Source of the DNA: Agromyces ramosus
Lineage (GTDB): Bacteria > Actinomycetota > Actinomycetes > Actinomycetales > Microbacteriaceae
Assembly (NCBI RefSeq): GCF_030817175.1
Contig: NZ_JAUSYY010000001.1
Location: forward strand, 1,984,001 to 2,048,000
Direction: 5' to 3'
Length of the DNA: 64,000 nucleotides
The translations under genes were made by a program, and so were the position numbers. A model generated the notes under the pieces. That model saw nothing but the letters and a program-made list of their open reading frames with translations, made no database searches and was not told the origin of the DNA. Of this stretch, positions 9,444-17,785 are shown piece after piece; positions within the stretch are counted from its first letter, which is position 1; each line of letters begins with the position of its first letter.

Positions 9444-10929
9444 GCGACGCCGAGGTGATGACGGCCGCGCTCGCCGGGCGGGTCCGACGCGGCGCCCTCT
9501 GGGGAGCCGTGAACGTCGGGGCATCCCGAATCCTGAGCTTCGCCTCGATGATCATCGTCGCGCGCCTGCTCGCGCCCGAGCACTTCGGCGCGCTGGCCGT
9601 CGCGCTCGTCGTGCAGACGATCGCACTCAACATCGCCGAGCTCGGCGCGACCGCCGCACTCGGCCGCGGCGACCGGGATCCCGACGCGATCGCCCCGACC
9701 GTCTTCACGATCGCGCTCATCACGAGCGGCGCGCTGACCGCTGCGATGGTGATGTCGGCGCCCTGGCTCGCCGCCGCCCTCGGCGACCCCGCCGCGGCCG
9801 ACGTGATCCGCGTGCTCTCGATCACGGTCGCGCTCGCCGGCCTCTCCTCGGTGCCGACCGCGATGGTCTGGCGCGACTTCCTCCAGGGCCGTCGCATCGC
9901 GGTGGACCTCGCCAACATCCTCGTGACCCTCGCGCTGGTCGTGCCGATGGCGACGTGGGGATGGGGCGCCATGGCGCTCGCCTGGTCGCGAGTCGGCGCG
10001 GGCAGCTCGTCGCCGCGATCGGGTTCTGGATCGTCACCCCCCGCAGGTACCTCCCCGGGTGGAACCGCCGTGAGGCCGGAGGCATCCTGCGGCTCGGCCT
10101 GCCGCTCGCTGCCTCGAACCTCGTCGTCTTCGCGACCCTCAACCTCGACTATGTCGTCGTCGGGCGGCTCCTCGATCCTGTCGCGCTCGGCCTGTACCTC
10201 ATGGCGTTCAACCTCGCGAGCCTGCCGAGCACCGTCGTCAACTCGATCGTGCGCACCGTCGCGGTGCCGGCATTCGGCCGGCTGCACGCGGTGGGCCGGC
10301 TCCCGATGCAGGCGGTGCGCGTGGTGCGGGGACTCTCGTTCGCCGCCTTCCCCCTCTCGGCGTTGCTCATCGGTCTCGCCGTGCCGCTCATGGTGACGCT
10401 CTTCGGCGAACGGTGGGCGCCCGCCGCGGCCGCGATGCTCGGGCTCGGCGTGTTCGGCATGGCCAGGATCCTCACCGAGCTGTTCGCCGATCTCTGCGTC
10501 GGCGCCGGGCGCACGGGCGGCCTGTTCTGGGTCCAGGTGGTGTGGTTCGCCGCGCTTGCACCGGCGTTGTGGGTGGGCGTCTCCCTCTGGGGGATCGCAG
10601 GCGCGGGATACGCACACGCGGCGGTGGCGTGGTTCGTCGTCGTCCCGGTGTACCTCCTGCTCGTGCGCCGCGGCGTCGGCGCCTCGCCCGCCCTCATCCT
10701 GCGAGCGTGCGTTCCGCCGGCGCTCGGTGCCCTCGTCTGCGCCGTGGTCGCGGCCGCGGTGGCGGCGACGATCGCCGTGCCGATCCTCGCGGTGCTCGCC
10801 GGCGGCGCGGCCGGAGTGCTCGCCTACCTTGTCGCAACCCTTCCGATCGGCGCGGGATACCTGCTCGCCCGGCGCACGCGAACCCGCGAGACGGCTGCCT
10901 CGCGACCGCACGAGGAGGTCGCGACATGA
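9440..10929 (+). pseudogene. wzx: Wzx-type polysaccharide flippase interrupted by a frameshift
   Basis: Two frames together give one flippase of the MOP/PST family. Bases 9440 to about 9996 encode the N-terminal half (GALWGAVNVGASR, LLAPEHFGALAVA) up to MALAWSRVG. The protein then continues one frame back (GQLVAAIGFWIVTPRRYLPG) to the stop at 10929. Hydrophobic helices continue cleanly on both sides. The change equals one missing base near 9994-10004; for instance a single added C would restore Gly-Gln-Leu. Both outer ends keep ATGA overlaps with neighbours, so the joint was a normal gene until recently, or the base is missing only from the assembly. If it is real, the locus lacks its flippase unless another copy exists elsewhere. 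Confidence 0.82.
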
Positions 10930-12101
10930 TGACCGTGCCGTTCAGCGATCTCGTGGCCCAGCAGCACGAGATCGATGGAGAGGTGCGCTCCGCGATGCGC
11001 GAGGTGTTCGAGTCCGGCGCGTTCATCGGCGGACCGGCGGTCGCGGCGTTCGAGCACGAGTACGCCGCGTACACCGGGACCCGCCACTGCGTCGGCATGG
11101 GCAACGGCACCGACGCACTCGAAGCGGCGCTCCGTGCGGTGGGCGTCGGGCGGGGCGACGAGGTCGTGATCCCCGCCAACACGTTCATCGCTACTGCGGA
11201 GGCGGTGCTCCGCGCGGGTGCGACGCCCGTGCTGGTCGACGTCGACGAGCACGCCCTCCTCATCGATCCCGCCGCCGCCGCCGCCGCGGTCGGCCCCGCC
11301 ACCCGGGCGATCGTGGCCGTGCACCTGTACGGCCAGCCGGCGCCCGTCGAACGGCTCGAACCGATCGCCAGGAGTGCCGGGGCGGTGATCGTCGAGGACG
11401 CCGCGCAGTCGCACGGGGCACGGCGTCACGGCGGGGCATCCGGCGGTCTCGCCTCCATCGCGGCGACGAGCTTCTACCCGGGCAAGAACCTGGGCGCCGC
11501 CGGCGATGCGGGCGCGGTGACCACGGATGACCCGGAGCTCGCGCGCACCGTGAGAATGCTCGGGTCGCATGGCAGCGAGCGCAGGTACGCGCACGAGCTG
11601 CTCGGCTTCAACTCGCGGCTCGACGCCGTGCAGGCGGTCGTGCTGTCGGCGAAGCTCCGCCGACTGGAGGACTGGAACGTGCGGCGACGCGCCATCGCCG
11701 TCGCCTATGGAGCGCTCCTGCACGATCTCGACGAGCTGACCCTGCCGGTCGTTGCAGAGGGCAACGAGCACGTCTGGCACCTCTACGTCGTCCGCGTCCG
11801 CGATCGCGAACGAGTCGCCGCCGAGCTCGCCGAGGCGGGAGTGGCGACCGGCATCCACTATCCGGTTCCGCTGCACCGTTCGCCGGCGCTCGTCGACCAG
11901 ACGATACGGCGCACCGACTGCCCGGTGACGGATGCCGCCGCCGGCGAGATCCTCAGCCTGCCGATGTTCCCGCACATGACGGCGTCGCAGGTCGTTGCGG
12001 TCACGCAGGCGCTTCGGACTGCCGTGCACGCGCCGGCGCTTCCGGCCGAGCGCGTGGTGATTCCAGCTCTCGAGCGGAGCGGCTCGTGGCCGGCCGGGTG
12101 A
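10926..12101 (+). CDS. DegT/DnrJ/EryC1/StrS-family sugar aminotransferase (second copy)
   Basis: This is a 391-residue PLP enzyme, with Schiff-base lysine K187 in FYPGKNLGAAGDAG and the cofactor region VEDAAQSHGA. It is clearly diverged from the first copy; its GMGNGTDALEAAL and GKNLGA segments are closer to WbpE/QdtB/FdtB-type nucleotide-sugar aminotransferases. ATG 10926 overlaps the flippase stop (ATGA); ATG 10929 is an alternative three bases later. It would supply an amino sugar for the polymer. Confidence 0.88.
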   Translation: MMTVPFSDLVAQQHEIDGEVRSAMREVFESGAFIGGPAVAAFEHEYAAYTGTRHCVGMGNGTDALEAALRAVGVGRGDEVVIPANTFIATAEAVLRAGATPVLVDVDEHALLIDPAAAAAAVGPATRAIVAVHLYGQPAPVERLEPIARSAGAVIVEDAAQSHGARRHGGASGGLASIAATSFYPGKNLGAAGDAGAVTTDDPELARTVRMLGSHGSERRYAHELLGFNSRLDAVQAVVLSAKLRRLEDWNVRRRAIAVAYGALLHDLDELTLPVVAEGNEHVWHLYVVRVRDRERVAAELAEAGVATGIHYPVPLHRSPALVDQTIRRTDCPVTDAAAGEILSLPMFPHMTASQVVAVTQALRTAVHAPALPAERVVIPALERSGSWPAG

Positions 12102-13378
12102 CCGCCGCCGAGCTCGTGGCTCGGCTCCGCCGCGAGGGCGTGCGCGGGGTGGTGCGTCGTGCCGCCTTCGAGCTCTCCCGGCGCACGGGTGCCGAGGTGC
12201 TCGAGGCGACGATCGCCGAGGAGGATCTCGCCGACCCGCTCGACGCCCGCAGACTTCCGGGTCCGCTCGGGCGCCGGCCGCGGCGCGGAGGCGGTGCCGA
12301 TGACGGGGGCGGTGGCGTTGCCGCGATCAGGGCCGGGTGGGTGAGCACCGCGCCCGGCCCCGGGTCGGGCGGGCACACGACGCTCTTCCGCATGATCTCC
12401 GGCGCCTCGGAACGCGGTCTCGATTCGACCCTCTTCATCTACGACCCGCGCGGCGGAGACGTCCGCCGTCACGAGCGGGTGATCCGCGAGCACTGGCCAT
12501 GGCTCGACGTCCGGGTGCGGGATGCCGCCGACGGCATCGAAGGGGTGGATGCCGCGGTCGCGAGCTCGTGGGAGACGGCGCATGTGCTCGCGGTCCGCGG
12601 GACCGCCCCGATGGCGCGTCTCTACTTCGTGCAGGACTTCGAGCCGCTCTTCTACCCGCAGGGGTCGCTGCGCGCGCTCGCCGAGGACAGCTACCGCTTC
12701 GGCTTCCGCACGATCGCGCTCGGCGAGATGGTGCAGGCCGAGCTCGCCGGTCTCGGCGTCGCGTCCGAACTCGCACCGTTCGGCCGCGATGGAGACGCGT
12801 ACCGGCTGCTTCCGGGCAGGCGCCCCCGCAGCGGCGTCGTGTTCTATGCCAAGCGGGGCAATGATCGACGCGGATACCTGCTCGGCAAGCTGGCGATGTA
12901 TGCCTTCCACGGCATGCATCCCGAGCAGGAGATCCACGTCGTCGGCGACCACGTTCGCGACTGGACCATCCCGGTGACGTCGCACGGGCACGTGCCGCCG
13001 GAGGGGCTGAACGAGCTCTACAACCGGGTGATCGGCGGCATCGCGCTCTCGTTCACGAACATCACGCTCGTCGTGGAGGAGATGCTCGCTGCCGGGGCGA
13101 TCCCGGTGCTGAACGACACGGGGCACGCACGGGCGGTGCTGCGCCATCCTGATGCCGTGTGGTCCCCGGCGAGCCCGGGCGCGCTTGCCGCCGCGCTCTC
13201 CGAGGTCGTCGAGGCCGGCGACCTCCCGGAACGTGCCGAGCGCGCCGCGTCCCACAGCGCCCGCCTCGGGATCGGATGGGACCGGGCGCAGGACGTCGTC
13301 GCGTCGACGATCGTCGACGCCGTCGAACGAGCGGCCGAGCGCCCCGCGGCATCCACCGGCCGAACGGACCCACGATGA
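12086..13378 (+). CDS. Glycosyltransferase, WsaF-like rhamnosyltransferase type
   Basis: The product has 430 residues. After a basic N-terminal region come GPGSGGHTTLFRMI near residue 92 and YFVQDFEPLFYPQGS near 181, then a second Rossmann-like half with ALSFTNITLVVEEMLAAG, where the family binds the nucleotide sugar. This pattern resembles GT-B enzymes such as the rhamnosyltransferase WsaF. GTG 12086 has GGAG 6 nt upstream; GTG 12098, overlapping the previous stop as GTGA, is the alternative. The sugar transferred cannot be read from the sequence. Confidence 0.78.
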   Translation: MAGRVTAAELVARLRREGVRGVVRRAAFELSRRTGAEVLEATIAEEDLADPLDARRLPGPLGRRPRRGGGADDGGGGVAAIRAGWVSTAPGPGSGGHTTLFRMISGASERGLDSTLFIYDPRGGDVRRHERVIREHWPWLDVRVRDAADGIEGVDAAVASSWETAHVLAVRGTAPMARLYFVQDFEPLFYPQGSLRALAEDSYRFGFRTIALGEMVQAELAGLGVASELAPFGRDGDAYRLLPGRRPRSGVVFYAKRGNDRRGYLLGKLAMYAFHGMHPEQEIHVVGDHVRDWTIPVTSHGHVPPEGLNELYNRVIGGIALSFTNITLVVEEMLAAGAIPVLNDTGHARAVLRHPDAVWSPASPGALAAALSEVVEAGDLPERAERAASHSARLGIGWDRAQDVVASTIVDAVERAAERPAASTGRTDPR

Positions 13379-14256
13379 GCGGGCGTGCCCTGTCGATGAC
13401 GATCATCACCCCGAGCTACGCGCCCGACCTGGAGCTCTGCCGCGACCTGCGCGCCTCCCTTCAACAGTGTGCGCCTGGGGTCGGGCATCGCATCATCGTG
13501 CCCCATGCCGACCTCGCGGCCTTCGCCGTGCTGGCTCGCGGCAACGCGACCGTCGAGGACGTGAACTCGGTCATGCCCGCCGGTTTTCGCAAGGTCCCGT
13601 TCCTCAACGCGTGGGTGAGCCTTCGCTCCCCGCTTCCGCCGGTTCGCGGCTGGATCGCACAGCAGATCGTGAAGCTCGCGGCCGTGGCGAGGGCCCGGAC
13701 CGACATCGCGCTCGTCGTCGACTCCGACGTCGCGTTCCTGAGGCCCTTCGACGCGGCGACCTTCGCCCCACACGGCCGCCTGCCGCTCTACCGCATTCCC
13801 GGCGCCGTCACCCCGGCGCTGCCGAGGCACATGATCTGGCACCGGGTCGCGCGGCAGCTCCTCGGCCTGCCGCCCACGAGCTCCACCGCCCTGCCCGACT
13901 ACATCTGCTGGCCGTGCGCCTGGTCGCCGGCGGTGGTGCGAGCCATGCTGGAGCGGGTGCAGGGCGTCACCGGGCGCCACTGGGCCGCGGCCATCGGCCG
14001 CGAACTGCACTTCTCCGAGATGATCCTGTACGGCGTCTACGTCGACGAGGTGCTCGGGGCGGATCCGCGCGACGCCACGCGTGACATGCGGTGCCCGAGC
14101 CATCCGGATGAGATCCCCCTCGATCGCAGCGGCTTCGACGAATTCCTCCGCGGCGTCCGGGAGACGGATGTCGCGGTCATGGTCTCCGCGAAGTCGGGCA
14201 CCGCGCTTGAGGTACGACGCGCGGCGCTCGCCGAGTTCGTCGCGGCGATGCGTTGA
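13375..14256 (+). CDS. DUF6492-like putative glycosyltransferase
   Basis: The 293-residue protein begins with a GT-A-like strand (MTIITPSYAPDLELC) and carries ALVVDSDVAFLRPF near residue 115, whose DSD resembles a DxD metal site. The overall pattern fits DUF6492, a family often found in polysaccharide loci and thought to be glycosyltransferases. It is the last gene of the plus arm, starts by ATGA overlap with its neighbour and ends 31 bp from the convergent wzz-like gene. Function is inferred from the motif and the location. Confidence 0.68.
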   Translation: MSGRALSMTIITPSYAPDLELCRDLRASLQQCAPGVGHRIIVPHADLAAFAVLARGNATVEDVNSVMPAGFRKVPFLNAWVSLRSPLPPVRGWIAQQIVKLAAVARARTDIALVVDSDVAFLRPFDAATFAPHGRLPLYRIPGAVTPALPRHMIWHRVARQLLGLPPTSSTALPDYICWPCAWSPAVVRAMLERVQGVTGRHWAAAIGRELHFSEMILYGVYVDEVLGADPRDATRDMRCPSHPDEIPLDRSGFDEFLRGVRETDVAVMVSAKSGTALEVRRAALAEFVAAMR

Positions 14257-14287
14257 GCCCGCCCATTCCCGCGCAATCCCGCGTACT

Positions 14288-15028
14288 TCACCCCGCGCGT
14301 TTCCTTCCGATCCGCGGAAGCTCGTCATCACCGGGTTCGGGATCGTCGACACGCGAGCCGGGCGCAGCCGCGGCCGCGGCCTGCAGCGCCCGTCGAGCCC
14401 GCACGGCGTCGACGCCGCGCCCGATCGAGACAGCGCCGAAGACGAGGATGACGCCGCCGATGAGCACGACGATGACCGATCGCAGGCGGCTCGCGAACTG
14501 CTCCGTCGCCCGATCGGGCTGTGCGACGACGATCGAGGTGAAGAGGAACCGTTCGTCGGCGCCGTTCACGGTCTGGATCGTCTGCAGTTCGCTCTCGAAC
14601 ATCTCACCGAGCGTGCGCGAGGTGGCGAGCGATTGCGCCCGGGAGGAGCCGACGCCGGTGATCTGCACGATGAAGCCGCTGCCCCCGACGCCCGGCGAGA
14701 CCTCGTAGTCGCTGCTCAGCCCGACGTCCTCGAGGTACTCGCCGGTCGCAGGTGCGTTCAGTCGCGTGATCACCACGTTCGCGACGAGATTCGGGTCCGT
14801 CGAGCGCAGGTAGGGGTTGTCGCCGTTCAACTGCGCGAGGCCCGGATCGCGCTCGATGTCGGCCTCGGTCGGGACATCCGGATTCACGAGGGCGTAGCTG
14901 ATCGTCGACTCGTACGCCCTCGGACCGAGCATGAACACGTAGAGCGCCACGCCGATTGTGATGAGCACCGCCGGCAGCACGTACCAGCGGTATCGCCACA
15001 GGGATTTCAGGACCGCCGTCGGATCCAT
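14288..15028 (-). CDS. Wzz-type polysaccharide chain-length/co-polymerase protein
   Basis: The product has 246 residues with one N-terminal membrane helix after LWRYRWYVLPAV, a periplasm-side domain of about 150 residues, and a second helix (VIVVLIGGVILVFGAVS) before a charged tail. This two-helix layout is that of Wzz/CapA proteins, which set polymer length with Wzy. No tyrosine-kinase domain is attached and no kinase gene is nearby. The ATG at 15028 shares one base with the polymerase stop (TGATG). It is the last gene of the minus arm. Confidence 0.82.
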   Translation of the reverse strand: MDPTAVLKSLWRYRWYVLPAVLITIGVALYVFMLGPRAYESTISYALVNPDVPTEADIERDPGLAQLNGDNPYLRSTDPNLVANVVITRLNAPATGEYLEDVGLSSDYEVSPGVGGSGFIVQITGVGSSRAQSLATSRTLGEMFESELQTIQTVNGADERFLFTSIVVAQPDRATEQFASRLRSVIVVLIGGVILVFGAVSIGRGVDAVRARRALQAAAAAAPGSRVDDPEPGDDELPRIGRKRAG

Positions 15029-16452
15029 CAGCCGACCTCCTTCGCCGTCGGGGCGGGTGCGCGAGCCATCATGGCGCCCCTCGCCGTCGCTGCATTCTCG
15101 TCGTCGCGCAGGTCGGCCTCCCGGCGCACCATGCGCCAGACGCCTCCGGCGAGGCCGACGAGTGCCGGGTACAGGAGCGCGAACACCGGGAACGAGAGCG
15201 AGTCGAACGTCATCGAGCACACCGCCGCGACGAGTGCGCCGGCCGCGACTGCGCCCGCAAGGCCGCGGAGTGCCGGGTGCACAGCCGCTCGCGCCGCGAG
15301 GACTCCGGCGATGCCCGGCAGGAGGAAGTACGCCAAGGTCGCGAGGAGACCGACGATGCCGAGGGTCACGAGCGAGCCGAGGTACTGGTTGTCGAGGATG
15401 CGCAGTGCGTCGGGCGGCGTGTAGTTGCCCGGGCCGGACCCGAGGATCGGGTGGGAGTCGAGCAGCTGCACGACCCGTGGGTAGTTGTTCACGCGGGTCG
15501 CGATCGACGGGTCGGAGGTATCGGCGCCGAGCGCCGAGGCGATCGTGCCGACGAACCCCGGCACGATGAGGAACACCCCGGCGACGACGAACGGTGCCGA
15601 CAGCAGCAGCCCCCGGCGTACGAGGCGCGGCAGGAACGGTACGAAGACGAGGAGCGCGACCACGAGGCCGAGGATGCCCGAGCGCGAGACGGTCGTGGTG
15701 ACGGCGAACACGAGGAGCGCCGTCTGGGCCCAGTGGAACCATCGGCGGCCGCGCGGGTCGGTCAGCGACCGCCAGATCGACAACGGGATGAGCATCGCGG
15801 CGACCACTCCGAGCTCGATCGAGTGGAACGTGCTCCCCGCGACGCGCATGAGCGAGCCGCGGATCTGGAACGGCGTGTCCCCGCCGTTGTAGGTGAAACC
15901 GGGCATGGCCGCCTGGATCCATTCCATCGGGTTCACGCGGAACACGAACTGCGCGACGCCGACGAGGCAGCAGAAGAACGCGCCCGCGAGTAGCGCTCGC
16001 ACGAGCTGCAGCGCGTCGGCCATGGTACGGATCACTTCCGCGGTGACGAGCACGAGCGCCGCGCTCGCCGCGAGCAGCAGCAGCCAGCGGTCGGCGGAGG
16101 CGCGCGTCATCTCCGTGCTCCCACCCGTCCAGCCGGCGTAGAGGGCGGCGTACGACGCGATGCTCGCGAGAAGGAGCAGCGAGATCGCGAGCCGTCCCGG
16201 GTGCCGCACCGGGATCGGGTCGTGCAGGCCCCACAACCACGAGGCGAGCCAGGCGAGCAGGAGCACGAGGCAGAGGAGGGTGGGCACGGTGCCCGACGCG
16301 CCGAGCGGCTCGATGACCATGGTCGCCGGGAAGAAGAAGATCGCGAAGAGCGTGAACCGCAGCAGGAGCGGCGTACGGCCGCGGGACACGGGGGAGAGGT
16401 CGAGCCCGCCGTCGGCGGCTCGCGGCTCACGGATGGTCGTCTCAGAGTCCAC
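15028..16452 (-). CDS. Wzy/O-antigen-ligase-type membrane polymerase
   Basis: A multipass membrane protein with roughly ten or more helices. The segment VSRSGILGLVVALLVF and the later loop HPILGSGPGNYTP are hallmarks of the Wzy/WaaL (O-antigen ligase) superfamily. It would join lipid-linked repeat units outside the membrane. The start is uncertain: GTG 16452 overlaps the upstream stop by 11 bp, as usual in this operon, giving 474 residues; GTG 16509 or ATG 16506 would add about 19 residues but overlap by over 60 bp. It sits beside the chain-length gene, its normal partner. Confidence 0.85.
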   Translation of the reverse strand: MDSETTIREPRAADGGLDLSPVSRGRTPLLLRFTLFAIFFFPATMVIEPLGASGTVPTLLCLVLLLAWLASWLWGLHDPIPVRHPGRLAISLLLLASIASYAALYAGWTGGSTEMTRASADRWLLLLAASAALVLVTAEVIRTMADALQLVRALLAGAFFCCLVGVAQFVFRVNPMEWIQAAMPGFTYNGGDTPFQIRGSLMRVAGSTFHSIELGVVAAMLIPLSIWRSLTDPRGRRWFHWAQTALLVFAVTTTVSRSGILGLVVALLVFVPFLPRLVRRGLLLSAPFVVAGVFLIVPGFVGTIASALGADTSDPSIATRVNNYPRVVQLLDSHPILGSGPGNYTPPDALRILDNQYLGSLVTLGIVGLLATLAYFLLPGIAGVLAARAAVHPALRGLAGAVAAGALVAAVCSMTFDSLSFPVFALLYPALVGLAGGVWRMVRREADLRDDENAATARGAMMARAPAPTAKEVG

Positions 16453-17785
16453 AGCTGCCCCCGTCGAGTCGGTAGAGGTGCACGGCGTCGCCGTCGGCGA
16501 ACTCATCACTGAATCGGCCGTCCGTCACGGGGATCGATCGATCCTCGCCGAGCACGTCCGCGGTCGCCGCGTCCCGGCATCCACTCGTGAACTCCACCTG
16601 CTGCAAATCCTGCCGGGTCGATCCTGCGATCACGGTGAAGCCGCCGTCGTGCAGCTTGACCGCCACGTCCGCGTCGCCGCCGACTTCCACGAGTCCGTCG
16701 ACGAACGGTGCGTTCAAGGTCGGAGCGAGCTCGGTGAGCTGCGCGTTCAACGCCGTGACCTCCGATCGCACCTCGTCGCCGCATGCGTCGCGCAGCACGT
16801 TCTCCGAGGCGCAGCCGCCGCCGAAGCTGTGGTTGAAGTAGACGACCCCGCGGGCGCCGTGAATGATCCCGCTCCACACCGCTGCGCGGATCTGGGGGCC
16901 CGTCACGGCGGGTCGGCCGCTGTCGCCGAACGGCTGCCCGACCTCGACGAAGCTCCAGACCGGCTTCGACCCGGGCGGCTCGACGAGCGAGCGCACGTGC
17001 TCGACGGTCCACCCGTAGTTCGCCGCGAGCCGGCACGCCTGCTCGGACATCGCCTCGCCGTCGCCCGGCCCCCAGCCGCCCTCGGTCGCGCCGCAGATGT
17101 TCGGGTCGGTGAACCAGTAGGTGTCGGCCGAGACGACGTCGGTGTACTCGAGGAACGGCCGTGCCTCGGCATCCGTCTCCCAGAACGCGACGCCCTTGCC
17201 GAAGTTGGCCACCGTCATGGTGCCGGAGGCCACTCGGCCGGTGAGCTCCGCCATGATCGAGTAGCCGCACGCGACATCGGCCAGGCACACGTCGCCCTCT
17301 CCGGGATACGCGCCGGTCCACACGCCATCGCCCGGGCCGGCCCACATGTCGACCTCGTCGGCGACGAGGAGGCCCGCCGCTCCCTCGGCGGGAACGCTCG
17401 GGATCGCGTGCATGCCGGCGTGGGTGATGAGCGACACGTCGGAGTTCGCCGTGAGCTCGACGTAGGCGTTGATGCCGGTGCGCGCATCCGCCCGCACGTC
17501 GGCGCGCGAGGTGACGCTCGCGAACCAGACGGCGATGGGGAAGAAGCCCGGCGAGGCCGGCAGGCCGCCCTCGAACCGGGCGAAGAAGTCCGCGCCGCCG
17601 TCGACCTCGCGGACGGTGACGCCCACCATCGCCGACGAGCCCGGCCCGGGCGCCCCGGTGACGGCCGGACCGGTTCGCGGCTGCGCCGACGGAGACCCCG
17701 GCGTCAGCGCGATCGTGATCGCGACGATCGCCACCGCACCGGCGACCGCAGCCGCGATGCCGGTGCCGAGCGCGCGCCGCGTCAT
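16442..17785 (-). CDS. Secreted or anchored TIM-barrel hydrolase-like protein
   Basis: The 447-residue product starts with a positively charged end and a hydrophobic helix (residues about 7-28), so it is exported and perhaps anchored. The mature part has barrel-like segments: GFFPIAVWFASV, LITHAGMHAIPS, LLVADEVDMWAG, YTDVVSADTYWFTDP, PVWSFVEVGQPF and GARGVVYFNHSFGG. Acidic residues at strand ends (DEVD, and Glu in FVEVG) would suit a retaining glycoside hydrolase, but I cannot assign a CAZy family. Its position between the polymerase and glycosyltransferase genes suggests trimming or release of the polymer. It starts by ATGA overlap with the preceding gene. Confidence 0.6.
   Translation of the reverse strand: MTRRALGTGIAAAVAGAVAIVAITIALTPGSPSAQPRTGPAVTGAPGPGSSAMVGVTVREVDGGADFFARFEGGLPASPGFFPIAVWFASVTSRADVRADARTGINAYVELTANSDVSLITHAGMHAIPSVPAEGAAGLLVADEVDMWAGPGDGVWTGAYPGEGDVCLADVACGYSIMAELTGRVASGTMTVANFGKGVAFWETDAEARPFLEYTDVVSADTYWFTDPNICGATEGGWGPGDGEAMSEQACRLAANYGWTVEHVRSLVEPPGSKPVWSFVEVGQPFGDSGRPAVTGPQIRAAVWSGIIHGARGVVYFNHSFGGGCASENVLRDACGDEVRSEVTALNAQLTELAPTLNAPFVDGLVEVGGDADVAVKLHDGGFTVIAGSTRQDLQQVEFTSGCRDAATADVLGEDRSIPVTDGRFSDEFADGDAVHLYRLDGGSCGL

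Noticed and set aside
9990..10005. Programmed ribosomal frameshift in the flippase gene
   Set aside because: No slippery heptamer or downstream pseudoknot is evident; a missing base explains it more simply.
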